Shown: piece by piece, positions 36,876-50,150 of the stretch | Position numbering within the stretch: position 1 is the first letter of the stretch | Layout of the letters: every line of letters starts with the position of its first letter | Assembly: GCA_021442155.1 (NCBI GenBank) | Contig: CM038214.1 | Span: 319,126,719 to 319,190,718 of the forward strand | Reading direction: 5' to 3' | Length of the DNA stretch: 64,000 bases | Source: Cymbidium sinense | Lineage: Eukaryota > Streptophyta > Magnoliopsida > Asparagales > Orchidaceae | Translations under genes and position numbers: made by a program | Notes under the pieces: model-generated | What the model saw: only the letters and a program-made list of their open reading frames with translations | Told to the model about the DNA's origin: nothing | Databases searched by the model: none

Positions 36876-38000
36876 TTTCTAGATGACCAAGACACAAGCG
36901 ATGATCCTAAAAAATGACATATACTTGATGTACTTTTTCTATCTACTTTGCATCAAAGTCGACATCGAATAAGCAACCAAGTCACATGATAAAAATTTTA
37001 GGATACCATAAACCTAACCTAGTAGTGCCTATCAAATACCGAAAGATACACTTGGCTATTAAATGAGATTCTTTTGGGTTGGCACGAGCACACAAACAAA
37101 CAACAAATATAATATCGTCTACTAGCGAAGGTATAAAAGTGAACCTATCATACTCTATAAAGTTTTTGATCAACATATTTTCCTAATTCATCTAAATCCA
37201 ATTTTATAGATGGGCTCATAGAGTTTTACTAGATTTAAATCTTTTCATGTCAAACCTCTCAAGCAATTCATTTATATACTTAGTTTGATAGATGAATGTG
37301 CCATTTTCTTGTTGCTTCACTTGAAGACCTAAGAAAAATTAAGTTCTCCCATCATACTCATTTCAAACTCTTTAGACATCAAAGATGAGAACTCATGGCA
37401 TAAAGATTCATTTATACTTCCAAATAATATATCATCTACATACACTTGTACCACAATCAAATCATCATCTATGCTCTTAAGGAATAAGGTGGTATTTACT
37501 CGCCTTTCTAAATCCATGATCTATCAAAAGTTACTTAACCTATCATACCAAGCGAGCCTATTTTAAACCATATAAGGCTTTCTTTAATTTATACACATGA
37601 TTTGGAAAATCAAGGCTCTCAAATCTAGGTGGTTGCTCTACAAATACATTTTGGTCAATAAATCAATTCAAAATGCACTTTTGACATCCATTTGAAAAAG
37701 TTTAAAATTTCTAAAACAAACATAAGCAAGGAGTAACCTGTTAGCTTCTAGTCTTGCTACGGGTGCAAAAGATTCTTCAAAATATATACCTTCAACTTGT
37801 GTGTACCCTTGTGCAATTAACCTAGCTTTATTTCTAACAATACAACCTAAATCATCTAGCTTATTCCTAAAGATCCATTTTGTTCCAATGACATTTTGAT
37901 CTTGGGGTCTTGGGACTAATTCCCAAACATCATTTCTTACAAATTGATTCAACTCCTCTTCCATAGCAATAATCCAAAATTATCATTTAATGCTTCTTCT
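36876..38000 (-). pseudogene. Copia reverse transcriptase domain
   Basis: The open frame 37964-37668 reads [54 protein letters not shown] and FQMDVKSAF (first catalytic Asp). A frameshifted bridge follows. The frame 37517-37329 carries VVQVYVDDILFGS (YVDD active site) and SKEFEMSMMGELNF. The frame 37176-36982 has the LVDDIIFVVCLCAR-type connection (usually VGSLMYLTATRPD) and HLIAKCIFRYLIGT. Order and spacing fit copia RT. At least three frame breaks are present. Confidence 0.85.
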
Positions 38001-39100
38001 AAATTTTTTAGGTTCAACCTCGGATAAAATCTGAATGATCTACAACTTCTACTATGTCTTCTAGTCATAACTCCTTTTGAAGGATCTCCTATAATTAGTT
38101 CCTTTGGATGATTTTATTATATTTCCATTCTTTAGGCAATGAATCATCCATATTATCTTCTAAAGATATTTTCTTAAAGTTATCAATCTCTTCATCAATC
38201 ACTTCATTTCTAATAAGATCAATCAAATTTTCATCAAAAATAACATGTATTGATTCTTCTACAATCATTTTTCTTTTATTGTAAACTCTATAAGCTCTAC
38301 TAGAAAGAGAGTATCCTAAGAAAATACCATCATTTGATTTGCAATCTAACTTACCTAAATGATCTTTTCCAATATTCAAAATAAAGCATTTACATCCAAA
38401 TACATGAAAGTGTTCAATCTTAGGCTTCTTTCCAAAAAACAATTCATAGGGTGTCTTCTTCAAAATTGGTCTAAAATAGATCTTATTCATTACATAACAT
38501 GCGTATTCGCTTACGCAAAAATATTTTGGCAATTTATACTCATCAAGCATAGATCTACTTAATTCAATTAATATTCTATTTTTCTCTCTACTACTCCATT
38601 TTGTTGGGGAGTTCTTGCAGAAAAATTATGTCTAATCCCATGTTCATCACAATAATCCTCAAATAATTTATTTTCAAATTTGCCACCATGATCGTTTGAA
38701 CCCTATTAATCAAGAGGCCTTGTTCTCTTTGAATATATTTAGAAAACTTTCTAAACTCACCAAAACATCATCCTTGTAAGTTACAAACAAAACCCAAGTA
38801 TATCTAGAGAAATCATCAACAATAACAAAACCATAATTTTTACCACCTAAGCTAGTGGTGCTAATAGGACCAAATAAATCCATGTTCAATAATTCTAGAG
38901 GTCTAGAAGTAGAAACAATATTTTTACTTTTAAATGGGCTTCTAGAATGTTCACCATGAATACATGCATCACAAACATAGTTTGAATGAAAATTTAATTT
39001 AGGCAAACCAACTACTAAATCAAGTTTAGCAATTTTATTAAGTGTGTGCATGTTAATATGACATAGTCTCCTATGCCATAACCATATATCATCATGAGTT
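38001..39100 (-). pseudogene. Copia integrase (GAG-pre-integrase, core, C-terminal)
   Basis: The frame 39051-38710 begins with the pre-integrase finger region (HSNYVCDACIHGEHSR) and enters the core at LLNMDLFGPIS (first Asp), VIVDDFSRYTWVLF. In the next frame, about 38698-38576, NDHGGKFENKLFEDYCDEHG carries the second Asp, and TPQQNGVVERK carries the catalytic Glu. The frame 38550-38095 is the C-terminal part: YELFFGKKPKIEHFHVFGCK and SNDGIFLGYSLSSRAYRVYN. The catalytic triad is intact at nucleotide level but split over frames. Confidence 0.85.
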
Positions 39101-39518
39101 CTTTTAAAAACAAAGTAAGTTTAAATTTACATCATGAAAGCTATCTAAATCAATGACATAAATATTTTTTGTATCTTTTCCTTACTAGCAAAACATTTTC
39201 ATTATTTTTTATAATGCAATATGATGCATGGAATACTACATTCAAACCTTTATCACATAATTGACTAATAGAAATTAAATTATGTTTTAATCCTTCTACT
39301 AGAAAAACTTTATCTAAAGTGATAGAATTCTTACAAATAGAACCAATGCCAATGATTTTTCCCTTCGCATTATCTCCATATGTAACAAATCCTCCATCAC
39401 TTGATTCTAAAGTTGTGAATTTATCTTTATCTCTCCATATGTCTTGAACATCCACTGTCCAAGTACCACATGCCTTCTTTGATTTTGCTTTGAAGGCATT
39501 CTTACAAAATAAACTCAC
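39101..39518 (-). pseudogene. Copia aspartic protease
   Basis: The frame 39518-39150 reads GTWTVDVQDIWRDKDKFTTL and later GIGSICKNSITLDKVFLVEG and LKHNLISISQLCDKG, a standard copia protease backbone. The expected DSGCSRHM active site is present in the nucleotides near 39450 but one frame away, with indels on both sides. The catalytic Asp is thus out of frame with the rest of the domain. The frame meets gag upstream. Confidence 0.8.
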
Positions 39519-41184
39519 ATGTTAATTTTTGGAACCCAAACATGTTTGGGTCCACATTCTAAATTTGAAGTAAGATATTTAGCATGCATGGTTTGTGTGC
39601 TTGTACCTTTTGGTACCCATACATAAGATGATTGCTTAGTATTTTGTATTTTACATGCATAGCAATCAAATGAAATATGCCCTTTTATTGCAATAGTTGC
39701 ACCAAACATTAGTGTTTGCATATGATTTAGAATGATAATTATAAGGTATATGAGTGGGATGTGTATGATGCAAATAATTTTATTAAATGTTTTTCTTGAT
39801 GAAGTATTATAATGAACTTGTGATTTTAAACATAATTCTAATCTTGCTTTTAATAAGATATTCTCTCTTTCAAGTTTACCTACAACTAAGGAACAATTTA
39901 ATAAAGTATATTTTACTTTTAAATTATCACATTCATTTTTTAAATCACAAAAATGCATATCTAAATTTTATGTTCTTTTCTAAGGTTTTGTATTTTCTTT
40001 TAATTTTTATATTCAATAACTAAATCATTAAAAGCATCATCTAATTCATCATAAGATATATCATTACATACCTCTTGAGAATCTAAGTCGATTCTCCATT
40101 TGCCATAAGACATATGTTGACCTCTTCATCCGATGAGCTAGTACTTGATTCATTTGAATCTGATTGGCCCATAAAGCTCTTCTTCTTCTTATGGTATTTT
40201 TTTCTCCTTCATATTTTTTCTTTGTTTACATCAATTTCTTTTTTCTTTGATTCAACAAGTTCTGACAATCACCTCTTATGTGTCCGTGCTTTTACAATGA
40301 TAGCAAATGATCCCTTCACAGAAAAATTTCTTAGTTTGAAATTTATAATTTTAGATTTTTATACCTTTGATTCTTCTTCCTTAGCAAGTTCCCAAGCCTT
40401 TTGGAAAGCATGACCACCTCATCACAATCACCATCCGAGCTTGAGGTGTTATGCTCATCACTATCATCAACTTGTAGTGCAATGGCTTTTCCTTTCTCCT
40501 TCTCAAGTTATCCATCTTATCCCTTTGAGCAATAACTGTTCATGTGCTATCAAGGAACCCAAAAGCTAATCAAGTGGATAAGTAGATAAATCCTTAGCTT
40601 CAGTAATAGCTATTACTTTAGCTTCCTATTATTTTGAAAGACATCTAAGAATCTTATAAAGTCTTGATTCCTATATGTTTTTCCAAGAGAATAAATCTAG
40701 TATACATATCGAAATAGATTGAAGGAGACATATGAAATAACTCATAATCATGAACAAGTCTATTTATGTGAGCATCTCTAACTTCACTAGTTCCTTCATA
40801 AGTTATAATAAGTTTATCCCATGTTTTCTTGTACTTAACATAGAAATTTTCATGTAATCATCGTAATAAAGCACAATGTAAAGTATTACAAGCCCTAGCA
40901 TTTAATTCATCAAGTTCTCTTTCTAGACCATTCCTCAAAAGGTTTTTCTACTTTAATGCCATTTACTTCTACCGTGGGTGTATGATATTGATGTGTCAAC
41001 ATATACCACATGCGCATCTTGACCTCTTAAGAATGTACTAATTCTATTTTTCCAATAATCAAATGGTACACTATCTAAAAGTGGAGGTCTATGAGTGGAT
41101 TGTCCCTCCGAATGAACCCTTTGTGAAACCTTGTGCCATAGTGAAAAGATTTACTCTTGGATGTTAAGCCAATAAAAGAGCCTA
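39519..41184 (-). pseudogene. Copia gag
   Basis: This is the capsid and nucleocapsid region. The frame 39958-39515 has a coiled-coil-like Leu-rich start and a CCHC-like finger at about 39655-39700, with the first two cysteines (WCNYCNK) one frame away from GHISFDC. A second CCHC finger, CYHCK plus HGHIRGDC, lies at about 40267-40306 and is also split by a one-base deletion. Further upstream, 40310-41180 is recognisable only as scattered pieces. The remaining short ORFs are shadows. Confidence 0.7.
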
Positions 41185-41196
41185 GGCTCGATACCA
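41185..41196 (-). other. Copia primer-binding site
   Basis: The minus strand reads TGGTATCGAGCC, two bases inside the 5' LTR. It matches the initiator Met-tRNA-type site TGGTATCAGAGCC with a one-base loss and nearby change. This is where the tRNA primer for minus-strand DNA synthesis would pair. Confidence 0.8.
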
Positions 41197-41198
41197 AT

Positions 41199-43292
41199 TG
41201 AGACACTATAGCACCCAAGAGGGGGGTGAAGGGGTAATATTAAAATTTTCAAAACTTAAATTTTAATTTTTAAATAGAAAATTAGATTTTGATTTTATAA
41301 TGATAAGATATAATTCTAAATGCAGAAAAAAATAAAAATACAATAAAGTAAATAGAGACAAGAGGCACACGATTTTACGTGGTTCTACCAAACCCCAAAC
41401 CACGTCCATGCACCACCCCCGCTAGGAATCCACTAAATGAAAAATGGTTTACAAAAGTACTCTCCTATAATAGTACAACCCTACAACAATATGTACTCCT
41501 ACAAAGGGCTTAGTACAACCCCAAAATAAATTTTACAACAAAAAAAAATACAAAATAATAAATTTTGATAAAGTAAATCTCACAAATATACCAAGCAATC
41601 AAATTCAAAAGTGATCTCACAACTTATAAATGATCACTTTACAACATAAAAAATTTGGCAAGGCAAAATGCTCACTTAATAAAAAAATAAATATCTTAAA
41701 GTGATCTTACTAGGATGTTTATGTTATTATAATTTGTAGAATAATACAAAATGATTTCAAAATAAATTCACAATATTCTTTTCATAATAAAATAAATTTC
41801 AGCAAGGAGTAATTTATTTTAACCAAAAAGATTCTTTCAATTAATGCTAATGATCACAAAAAAAAAAATAAGTATATGATAGATCTAAGTTGGCTAGTAA
41901 GCTTCAATTAAAAGAGAGATCTAGCAAATATGAAAATAATTTCAGCACAATAATTTATTTTAAAATGCTTAAAATAGATCTAAGAATAAATGATCTTTCA
42001 AAATAAGACCAAAGAAGAAATATTTCAAGAAACCAAAAGAAATTTGTAGAAGCTAAAAAATTTCAGCAAGTTGAAATATATCCTACAAATTATCACAAGA
42101 GTTTTTCACCAAAAAAAATGATTGAGAAACTTTGATGTGAAAACCAATGTTCAAAGACTAATCCACCAAAAAGTATAAATTAGAAAGAAGAAATAGATGG
42201 TGAAAATAGCATGAACAACTAAGAAGTATTAAGATCAAGAAAACAAACTCAAGTCAAGTAATTTAAAAGGCTTGCTTAGTTGAAGATGTTGAAGCTTCCA
42301 AACCAAGGATTTGATCTTGTAATATTTGGAGAACACTTGGAAGGAACATTTAAGAGATTTTCTCTTAGATTTGCTGGAGAGATTTTGAATTTGAATGAGG
42401 GATGCTTTCATGAAGAGAATGAAGGCTATTTATAGGCAAGAAGGTCATTTAAAAAATTATTTCAAAGAAATATATTATACAAACCTCATGCTATCATGTG
42501 ATAATTTAATATTCAATAAAAATATAATTTATATTAAACAAATATTAAATTTAGCAGCAAAATTCATTTCACATGGGAAAGTCAAAAGTAATCAAATGCT
42601 CTTAATATATTCAAAGCATGTAGCATGCATCCATTATTAAAATCAGTAATGTTTAAAAATCATAATAAATTCAATTTTAATGCAAAGTGGGTCATGTAAC
42701 CACTTATTTTAAAGGAAAAAAATCCAAGGAATCCGATGGAGATAAAATCAGATATGAATTCTTTGATTAAACAATGACTTTGGCTAAAATACAAAATTTT
42801 ATATATTTTTTGTTAATTTTGACATGTGACATTTAAAATTATGATATAATTTATATATAATCATAAATATGTTAGTTATCATATAACCAAATTAAATTAA
42901 AATACCTAATTATATTAAGTAAATAAAATAATTATACTTAATAGTTTATGATCATTTATTACTTTGACAATTTTATTGCTATGTAGAAAAACATATAATT
43001 GAATGTTAATTAAATAAAGATTTATATTAACCTCATTAAAATAGTATGTTGGTTGTGAGCAAATTGATTCATGCCAAAGAACTCATATGAATAGTCATAT
43101 AACCTAAAATCATGAGCTTCACATTATCCCTTTCATTCTTTTATTCTTGCAATTTCTTCTAACAATTTGTGAGATGTATTGGATATGTAATTAGCAATTA
43201 ATTGATATATCTAAACACATAAAAATATTCATTAGAACATCCAAGCATTTGTTATCATCAAAATTAAATTGAACATAAACATGAGCCAAACA
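41199..43292 (-). repeat. Copia 5' LTR
   Basis: It starts TGAGACACTATAGC and ends AGCCAAACA on plus, retaining TG...CA. It is collinear with the left LTR over its whole length, differing largely by small indels plus a short block near 41395-41425. A short ORF at 42395-42640 is not a gene. Confidence 0.85.
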
Positions 43293-45204
43293 TAAATAAA
43301 CCTAAAATCCAAAATAAACTAAAATAAAAAACATAAAATAAAAGCCAATAAACCTAAAATAAATAAATTAAACTAAATAAAATAAAATAAACTAAATCAA
43401 AATAAAAATACTAAATAAACTACTCTGGTTTGTGGAAAAATAAAATAATAATAAAATAATTTATAAAAAAAATTAGATAAAATAAATAACCCTAAAATTA
43501 TATCAATTATAATGAGTAACAGAATAATGATCATGCTTAAAAATGATTAAAAACCAAAAAAAATAAATATAATGAGACAAAATATGAATATAAATGACCA
43601 TATAAATAAAAAAAATAAAACTAAACTAATAAATAAAATAATAAAAATAATAAAATAACTAAATAAATAAATAAACTAAACTTGATTTCTTGATTTAAAT
43701 ATAAAATGATCTATAAATGACCCTAAATTTAAAAAAACTCTAATGAAAAACCACAAACTAAAATAAAAAAAATCTAACTATAAAAAATAAACAAATAAAT
43801 AAATCTATTAAAACCTAAACTAAAACCTAAAACTTAAAATAAAATAAAATAAAAATAAAAAAACTAAAATAAATAAATAAAACCAAAACTAATAAAAAAA
43901 ATAAAATAAACCTAATTAAAAAATAAAATAATAAAAAATAAAATAAATAAAATAATAAAATAAAACTAAATAAAATAAACCTAAAAATGATAAAAAAATA
44001 AACTAAACCCTAAATTAAAATAAACAAAATAAAACTATAAAATAAACCAAAAAAAAATAAACAAAAAAAAAATAAAAAATAAACTAAAATATTAAACAAA
44101 ATAAATAAAAATAAAATAAATTAAAAATAAACATAAATCTAAACTAAAATAAAATCTAAAGAAATAAAACCTAAACTAAACCTAAAATAAATAAAGAAAA
44201 CCAAACCAAAATAAATAATAATAAAATACTAACTTTAAAAAAACTAGATTAAAACTATAAATAAAATAATCTAATATAACTAATAAATAAATAAAATAAA
44301 TAAAAATAAAATAAATAAAATAATAAAATATAAAAAATAACTAAATGTGGTAATTTAAAAATAAAATAAAAAGATAACCACAAAATCTGACTAACACTTA
44401 GATCTTGATCTCACCTTAGCCACAAAATAATAACCACTGATCCATATAGACCATAAATATACTGAGCTAAATAATCCATATAAATAATAAAATAACTAAA
44501 CCTGATAAATATAAAATTAAACCTACTAGACCTAAAACATAAAAATAAATAATTAAAATAAAATAAATAAAATTAAATAAATAAAACTAAACTAAACTAA
44601 AAAATAAATAAACTAAAATTAAATAAAACTAAATGTAAAATAAATAAAATAAACTAAAATAAAAATAAGATAAACTAATAATAACCTAAACAATAAATAA
44701 ACCTAAATAAACTAAATAAAATAAAAATAAAAACCAAAAAAAATAAAAAAAAATAACTAATAAAACAAAATAAAATAAATAAAACTAAACTAAAATAAAC
44801 TAAACTAAAATAAATAAAACACAAACCTAAAACTAAAATAAAACTAAATACCAAACTAAATATATAAAAGATAAACAAAATAAATAAAGCAAACTAAAAT
44901 AAAAACTAAAATAAACCTAAAATAACACAAACTCTGAGAAAAAATAAACTAGGCTAACCAAACCAAAATAAAATAACTTAAAATATAATAAACCTAAACT
45001 AAAAAGATAAAATAAAAATAAAACTATAAAAAGGCTGAGCTGAGCTAAAATCTGAGAATAAAATTTAAAACAAAATAAAACAAATAAATAAACTAAATAA
45101 AATAAACTAAAATAAAATAAAATAAAAAATAAAATGCTAAAATAAAAAAAATGGACTCATGGATGTAGCCTACTGGTTTACTTGATTTAAAAAAATAAAG
45201 ATAA

Positions 45205-45365
45205 TAAAAATGTACCACTAGGCCACAGAAACTGGATAAACAGCCATAGGCCCTGACACTGAGCCCAAAGCCTAAGATCACTAGCCCTGAGCCCAAGACC
45301 CTCTCTAAGGCCACTGAGCCATGGAATACTGAGCCACTGAGCCTGAGCCTGGAAATACCTATAAA
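45205..45365. repeat. CTGAGCC-type island 1
   Basis: A GC-richer block of ACTGAGCC, CTGAGCC and CCACTGAGC words follows the module at 45173. The words align with CTAAACC by A-to-G changes. Confidence 0.6.
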
Positions 45366-46814
45366 ATCTCAAACTTAGGCCTAAATAATAAAACCAAAAA
45401 AAACCAAACCAATAAAAAAGATAAATAAAATAAATAACTAATAAATAAAGACTTAAAAACTAAATAAATTATAAAATAAAATATTAATAAAACTAACATA
45501 AATAAAATTCTAAAGATAAAGAAAAAATACCTACTAGATAATGAGCCTAAAATATATAATAAACCTGACCTCTAATAAATTAGATAAACTACTAGATAAA
45601 TGAGCCTAAAATAAAATAACTAATTAATAAAAATAAAAAATCCTAATCAAGATAAAATAAATACTAAATATAAAAAAAATAAATAAAGACCTAAAACCAA
45701 TGTTTTACTAGGTTAAAAGAAAATGAAAAAAAAAAATAAATGATCTCTCTGAATAAAAAATGAAGGCTATACTGAAGGCCTTATGACCCTAAAAAGATCT
45801 TAATATGAGTCTCTATGAGATAAGTAAGATAAAGGAGAAAATGAACTGATTAAAATAAACAAAAGAATAAAAAACTGAGCCTAATAAAATAAAAAATGAG
45901 CCAAAATCAAAATAAATAATAAAACTAAAATAAATAAAAATAAACTAAATAAACTAAACTGTTTATTTAATTTAAAAAAATAAAAAAAACTTAAAATAAA
46001 ATAAACCCACAAACTGACTAGCTAAAGACCACAAGCCTAAAACCAGACCCTAACAATAAAAATGACCCCACTAAAACTAAAAGAAATAAAAATTTAAACA
46101 AATAAAACCCAAAATAAAATAAATAAATAAACTAAACTTAAATAAATAAATAGATAAAATAAAATAAAATGACTAAAATAAACCTAAAACAAAAATAAAC
46201 TAAAATAAAATAGATAAAATAGAAACTAATAAAATAAAATAAATATCTAAAATAAAAAAACTAAATAAAAAAACTAAATAAAAGAAAATAAAATAAACTA
46301 AAATAAAATAAAAATAAAATAAATATAAATACACAAAATAAATAAATAAAATAAATAAAACTAAATAAACTAAAAAAAAGAAACTAAATAAATAAAATAA
46401 ACTAAAAACAAAAGATAAAAAAACTATAACTAATTAAAATAAATGACTATGATGAAACTAAAATAAAATAAACTAGGAAATCTAATAAATAAAATAAACT
46501 AAAATATAAATAAACTAAAAAATAAACCTAAAATAAGCACAAAATAAAACTAAACTAAAAGATAAAATAAAACTAAGCAAGCACAAAATAAAAAAATAAA
46601 ACTGAGCTAAAAAATAAAAAAATAAAAAACTAAAAAAATAAACCTAGGCTAAACTAAAAACCTGAATATAAATTAAAATAAAAACCTAAACTAAAATATG
46701 TAAACTTAAAATAAATAAACTAAAATAAATAAAATAAAAGATAACAAATAAAATAAAAGATAAAATGAAATAAAACTAAACTGGGTTTCTGATTAAAAAT
46801 AATAATAAAAATAT

Positions 46815-47045
46815 AAAAGCCAAACCTAAACCCTAGGCCTGAAGGCCTGGGCCCTAGGCCTGAGTACTGAGCCCTGGGCCAGGGCCTGACCTGGGCCAAG
46901 GCCACAGGCTGAGATCCTGGGCCGAGGCACAGGCCACCATGAGCCCTGGGCACTGGGCCACAGGCCTGGGCCCTGAGCCACTCTCTGGGCCACCAGGCCC
47001 TGGGCCACTGAGCCCAAGATCTAAACCTGGGCTGGGCTAAATGAG
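46815..47045. repeat. CTGGGCC-type island 2
   Basis: One of the most shifted islands, made of CTGGGCC, CCCTGGG, CTGAGCC and CACAGGC words. It follows the module at 46781 and starts with CCAAACCTAAACCCTAGGCC, showing the gradient from telomere-like to G-rich words. Two ORFs on minus (46720-47049, 46826-47017) are products of the repeat. Confidence 0.65.
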
Positions 47046-47654
47046 GCACAAGATAAGATAATAAGAGCTAGGCAAATAAAGATAAGATACAAAACTATGA
47101 GCTAAATGAAGATAAAATAAACAAACTAAAATAGATTAAAGATGTACTAGGTAATAAATACTTAAATAAAATCTTTAAAGATAAAAACAAAGATAAGATA
47201 AATAAAAGAATGATCATAAATAATAAAATAATAACTACAAAACCAAAAATAAAATAAAAACCTAACTGAACTAAAAATTAAAATAAACTAAACTAAATAA
47301 ATAAAATAAACTAAACTAAAACTAAAATAAAGTAAACTAAATAAAATAAATAAACTAAAATAAACTACTAAACTAATAAAACCTAAAATAAACTTAAAAT
47401 AAAACCTAAACTAAAAAAAATAAAATAAAAACTTAAAATAAAATAAAAATAAATACCTATAAAAATAAAAAAAATAAACTAAACTAAAAATAAAAAACTA
47501 ACCTAAAATATAAACTAGATAAAACCTAAACTAAATAAATGACTAAAAAATAAAACTAAGTAAATAAATAAAACTAATAAAATAAAATAAATAAAATAAA
47601 ATAAAAAAAATGATAAATAAACTGGGTTTGCACTAATTTAAATAAAAAGATGAA

Positions 47655-47840
47655 AAACCTAAATAACCTAGGCCCAAACCAAAAACTAGGCTCTAACTGG
47701 CCAAAAATAAACTAGCCCTCAGGCTCTGAGCCAAGACCTGGGCCACTAGCCACAGGCCCAGAAACCTGATAGGCCACTGGGCCAGACATGAGCACTAGGC
47801 CAAATGATGCTAGAATGGGGCCCTGAAGACAGAGCTACTA
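47655..47840. repeat. CTGAGCC/CTGGGCC island 3
   Basis: It follows the module at 47622. It starts with AACCTAGGCCCAAACC and passes into CTGAGCC, CTGGGCC and CACAGGCCC words. Confidence 0.6.
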
Positions 47841-48529
47841 AACTGAGCTGAAGATAAGGCACAATAAATGGAAGAAAGGCTGACCAAGATAAGATAAAAT
47901 TTAAAAAAAAACTGCAGGACTAGGAGGCTTGAGATAAAGATAAATGGATAAAACCTCTAACTAAAAATAAATGAATAATAAATCTAGGCCTAAAATAATA
48001 AAGATTAAAGACTAGTAAAACTAGAAAAAAGTAAATAAAAAAATGTAAATACTTAAAATAAAAGATAAAAAAACTAAGATAAACCTAAAACTAAGATAAA
48101 ATAAATAAAATTAATAAATAAAAATAAAATAAAATAAAAAAACTAAATCAAAATAAAAAAATAAAAACTAAAATAAATAAAAGAAACTAAAATAAACCCA
48201 CAAAACTGGGTTTGATTTAAAAAAATAAAAATAAAATAATAAAATAAAAACCTAAATAAAAATAAAATAATAAATTAAAATAAACCCTAAAAAAAATAGA
48301 TAACCACAAAATATAAAATAAAAAATAACTGAAATAAAACCTCAGATAAATAAATAAAATAAATCTTATAAAATAAAATAAAATAAAATATAAAATAAAC
48401 CTAAATAAAATAAAATAAATAAAATAAAATAATAAAATAAATAAAAATAAAAAGATAAACCTAAAACTAGTTGCTTAGTTTAAGATAAAAGATATAATGG
48501 AAGAAAATAAAAAAGGCAACTCTGAAATG

Positions 48530-48720
48530 GAGCTTTAGGCTAAAGTGTGCCCTAGGAGAGAAAATAGGCCCTGAGACTGATATGGTAAGCCACAAAATCT
48601 AGACTGAGCCACTAAAGTGCTGAGCCCGGGATAGCCACTGATGGGCCACTGAGCCACAAATGGGCCACATGAGCCACTGAGCCACAAAATAAAAGCACAA
48701 GGCTACTGACTAATGAGCTT
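48530..48720. repeat. CTGAGCC island 4
   Basis: It contains repeated CACTGAGCC and TGGGCCAC words. It lies about 320 bases after the module at 48206, farther than in other units. Confidence 0.55.
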
Positions 48721-49249
48721 AAAAATAGATAAAATAATAGGATAAAAATAATTAAGATAAAAATAAAATGAATGAAATAAAATAAAGCAAAATAAAATAC
48801 ATAAAATAAAAATAAATAATAAAATAAATAAAACTAAATAGAAATAAAATAATAATTAAAATAAATAAAATAAAACTAAATAATAAAGAAAAATAAACCT
48901 AAAATAAAATAAAATAAAACTAAATAAAACTAAACATAAAAGAAAATAAACTTTAAAATAAAACCTAAATAAAAAATAAAATATAAAAAAAAAAAAAACT
49001 AAAAATAAAAAAATAATAAACTAAATAAAATAAATAAAATAATAAACTAAAAAAAAACTAAATAAAATAAAAATAAACTAAAATAAACTAAACCAAAACA
49101 AAAAAATATAAAAAATAAAATAAAACTTAAACCTAAAAAAATAATATAAAATAACTAAAATCTAAAAATAAATAATAAATAAACCTAAAATAAAAAAAAA
49201 TAAAACTAAAAAAATAAAACCAAGATAAATGATAAGACAAAACTTGGCA

Positions 49250-50150
49250 ATAGTAGTGAGAGCACTGAGCCCTAGCTCAGCCCTGACATGACCCACATCG
49301 TGAGCCTGAGCCTGGGATAGGCCTGACCACTGAGCCACTGAGTCCAGGCCACAGGCCATGACACAGGCCCTGACCACACAAGCCACTGGGCCTGGGCCAG
49401 GACCCTAGAGGCCTGGAGCCACTGGGCTGAGGCCTGAGCCACAGGCCAAGGCACAAATAGATGGGCTGAGTAATAAATAAGATAAATGAAAGGCAGGCAA
49501 ATAAAGATGAGCCTGGAATCAAGATGGAATTAAGATAGGCTAAGATGAATGAAGATAGCTAAAGATAAATAAATTAGATAAGGCTAGCTGGGGTTTGCTT
49601 GGTTTAAGAATGAAAGGGTGGTGAAGCTAAGATATAAGGAAGTACTCTGACTGAGCTTTAGGCCCTGGACAGGCCCTAAGCCCTGATCTCTGAGGCCCAA
49701 AATGGGCCTGGCCACTGGGCCATGAGATGGGCCTGAGGGACCCTGAAGCCACTGGGCTCAGGCCCTGAGCTAGACTGACCTGTGAGCCTAAAACAGGCTC
49801 TCAGGAGAGCCTGGTAGCGGCCCAGGGCCCTGGGCGTGGGCCACTGGGCCACTGAGCCCAGGCCCTGGGCCACTTTGGAGACCCAGGCTCTGGGCCATAG
49901 GCCTAGTCTTAGATAGGCCCTGGGCCAGATGGAGTCAACTAGGCTAAAAAAGCCCAGGCCCTGAGCCACTAGATCCCAGGCTCAGGCCTAAGCCCTGGCC
50001 CTGAACTGCAAAGGCCCAGAGATCTTACCACTGGGCCTAGGCCCCGATGGGCCTGAGCTAAGACCTAAATGGGCTAAGGCCACTGATGAGGCCCTAAAAG
50101 AACTGATAAGAACATGATGGGCCCTGAGGCCCTAATAAACCCCCAGCTCT
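49250..50150. repeat. CTGGGCC-type islands 5 and 6 around a module
   Basis: Two long GC-rich blocks (49250-49460 and 49640-50150) flank the module at 49588. They are dense in CTGGGCC, CTGAGCC, CCACTGGGCC and CAGGCCC. Minus-strand ORFs such as 49676-49969 translate the repeats and are not genes. Confidence 0.6.

Larger units (their letters stand above)
34211..43292 (-). mobile_element. Ty1/copia (SIRE-like) retrotransposon, full structure, decayed coding
   Basis: A complete LTR element of about 9.1 kb in minus orientation lies inside the telomere-like array. It has two LTRs of about 2.07 and 2.09 kb, a primer-binding site, a polypurine tract, and gag-protease-integrase-RT-RNase H in the copia order (integrase before RT). 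The long LTRs, the LLNMDLFGP segment and the two gag-region zinc fingers suggest the SIRE/Maximus lineage. Genes are broken by small indels. Flanks are A-rich repeats, so the 5-bp target duplication is ambiguous (AAATA/TAAAT). Confidence 0.85.

Noticed and set aside
46720..49969. Minus-strand ORFs rich in Gly, Pro, Trp and Gln
   Set aside because: They translate the CTGGGCC/CTGAGCC islands. Periodic low-complexity DNA gives such peptides without being coding.
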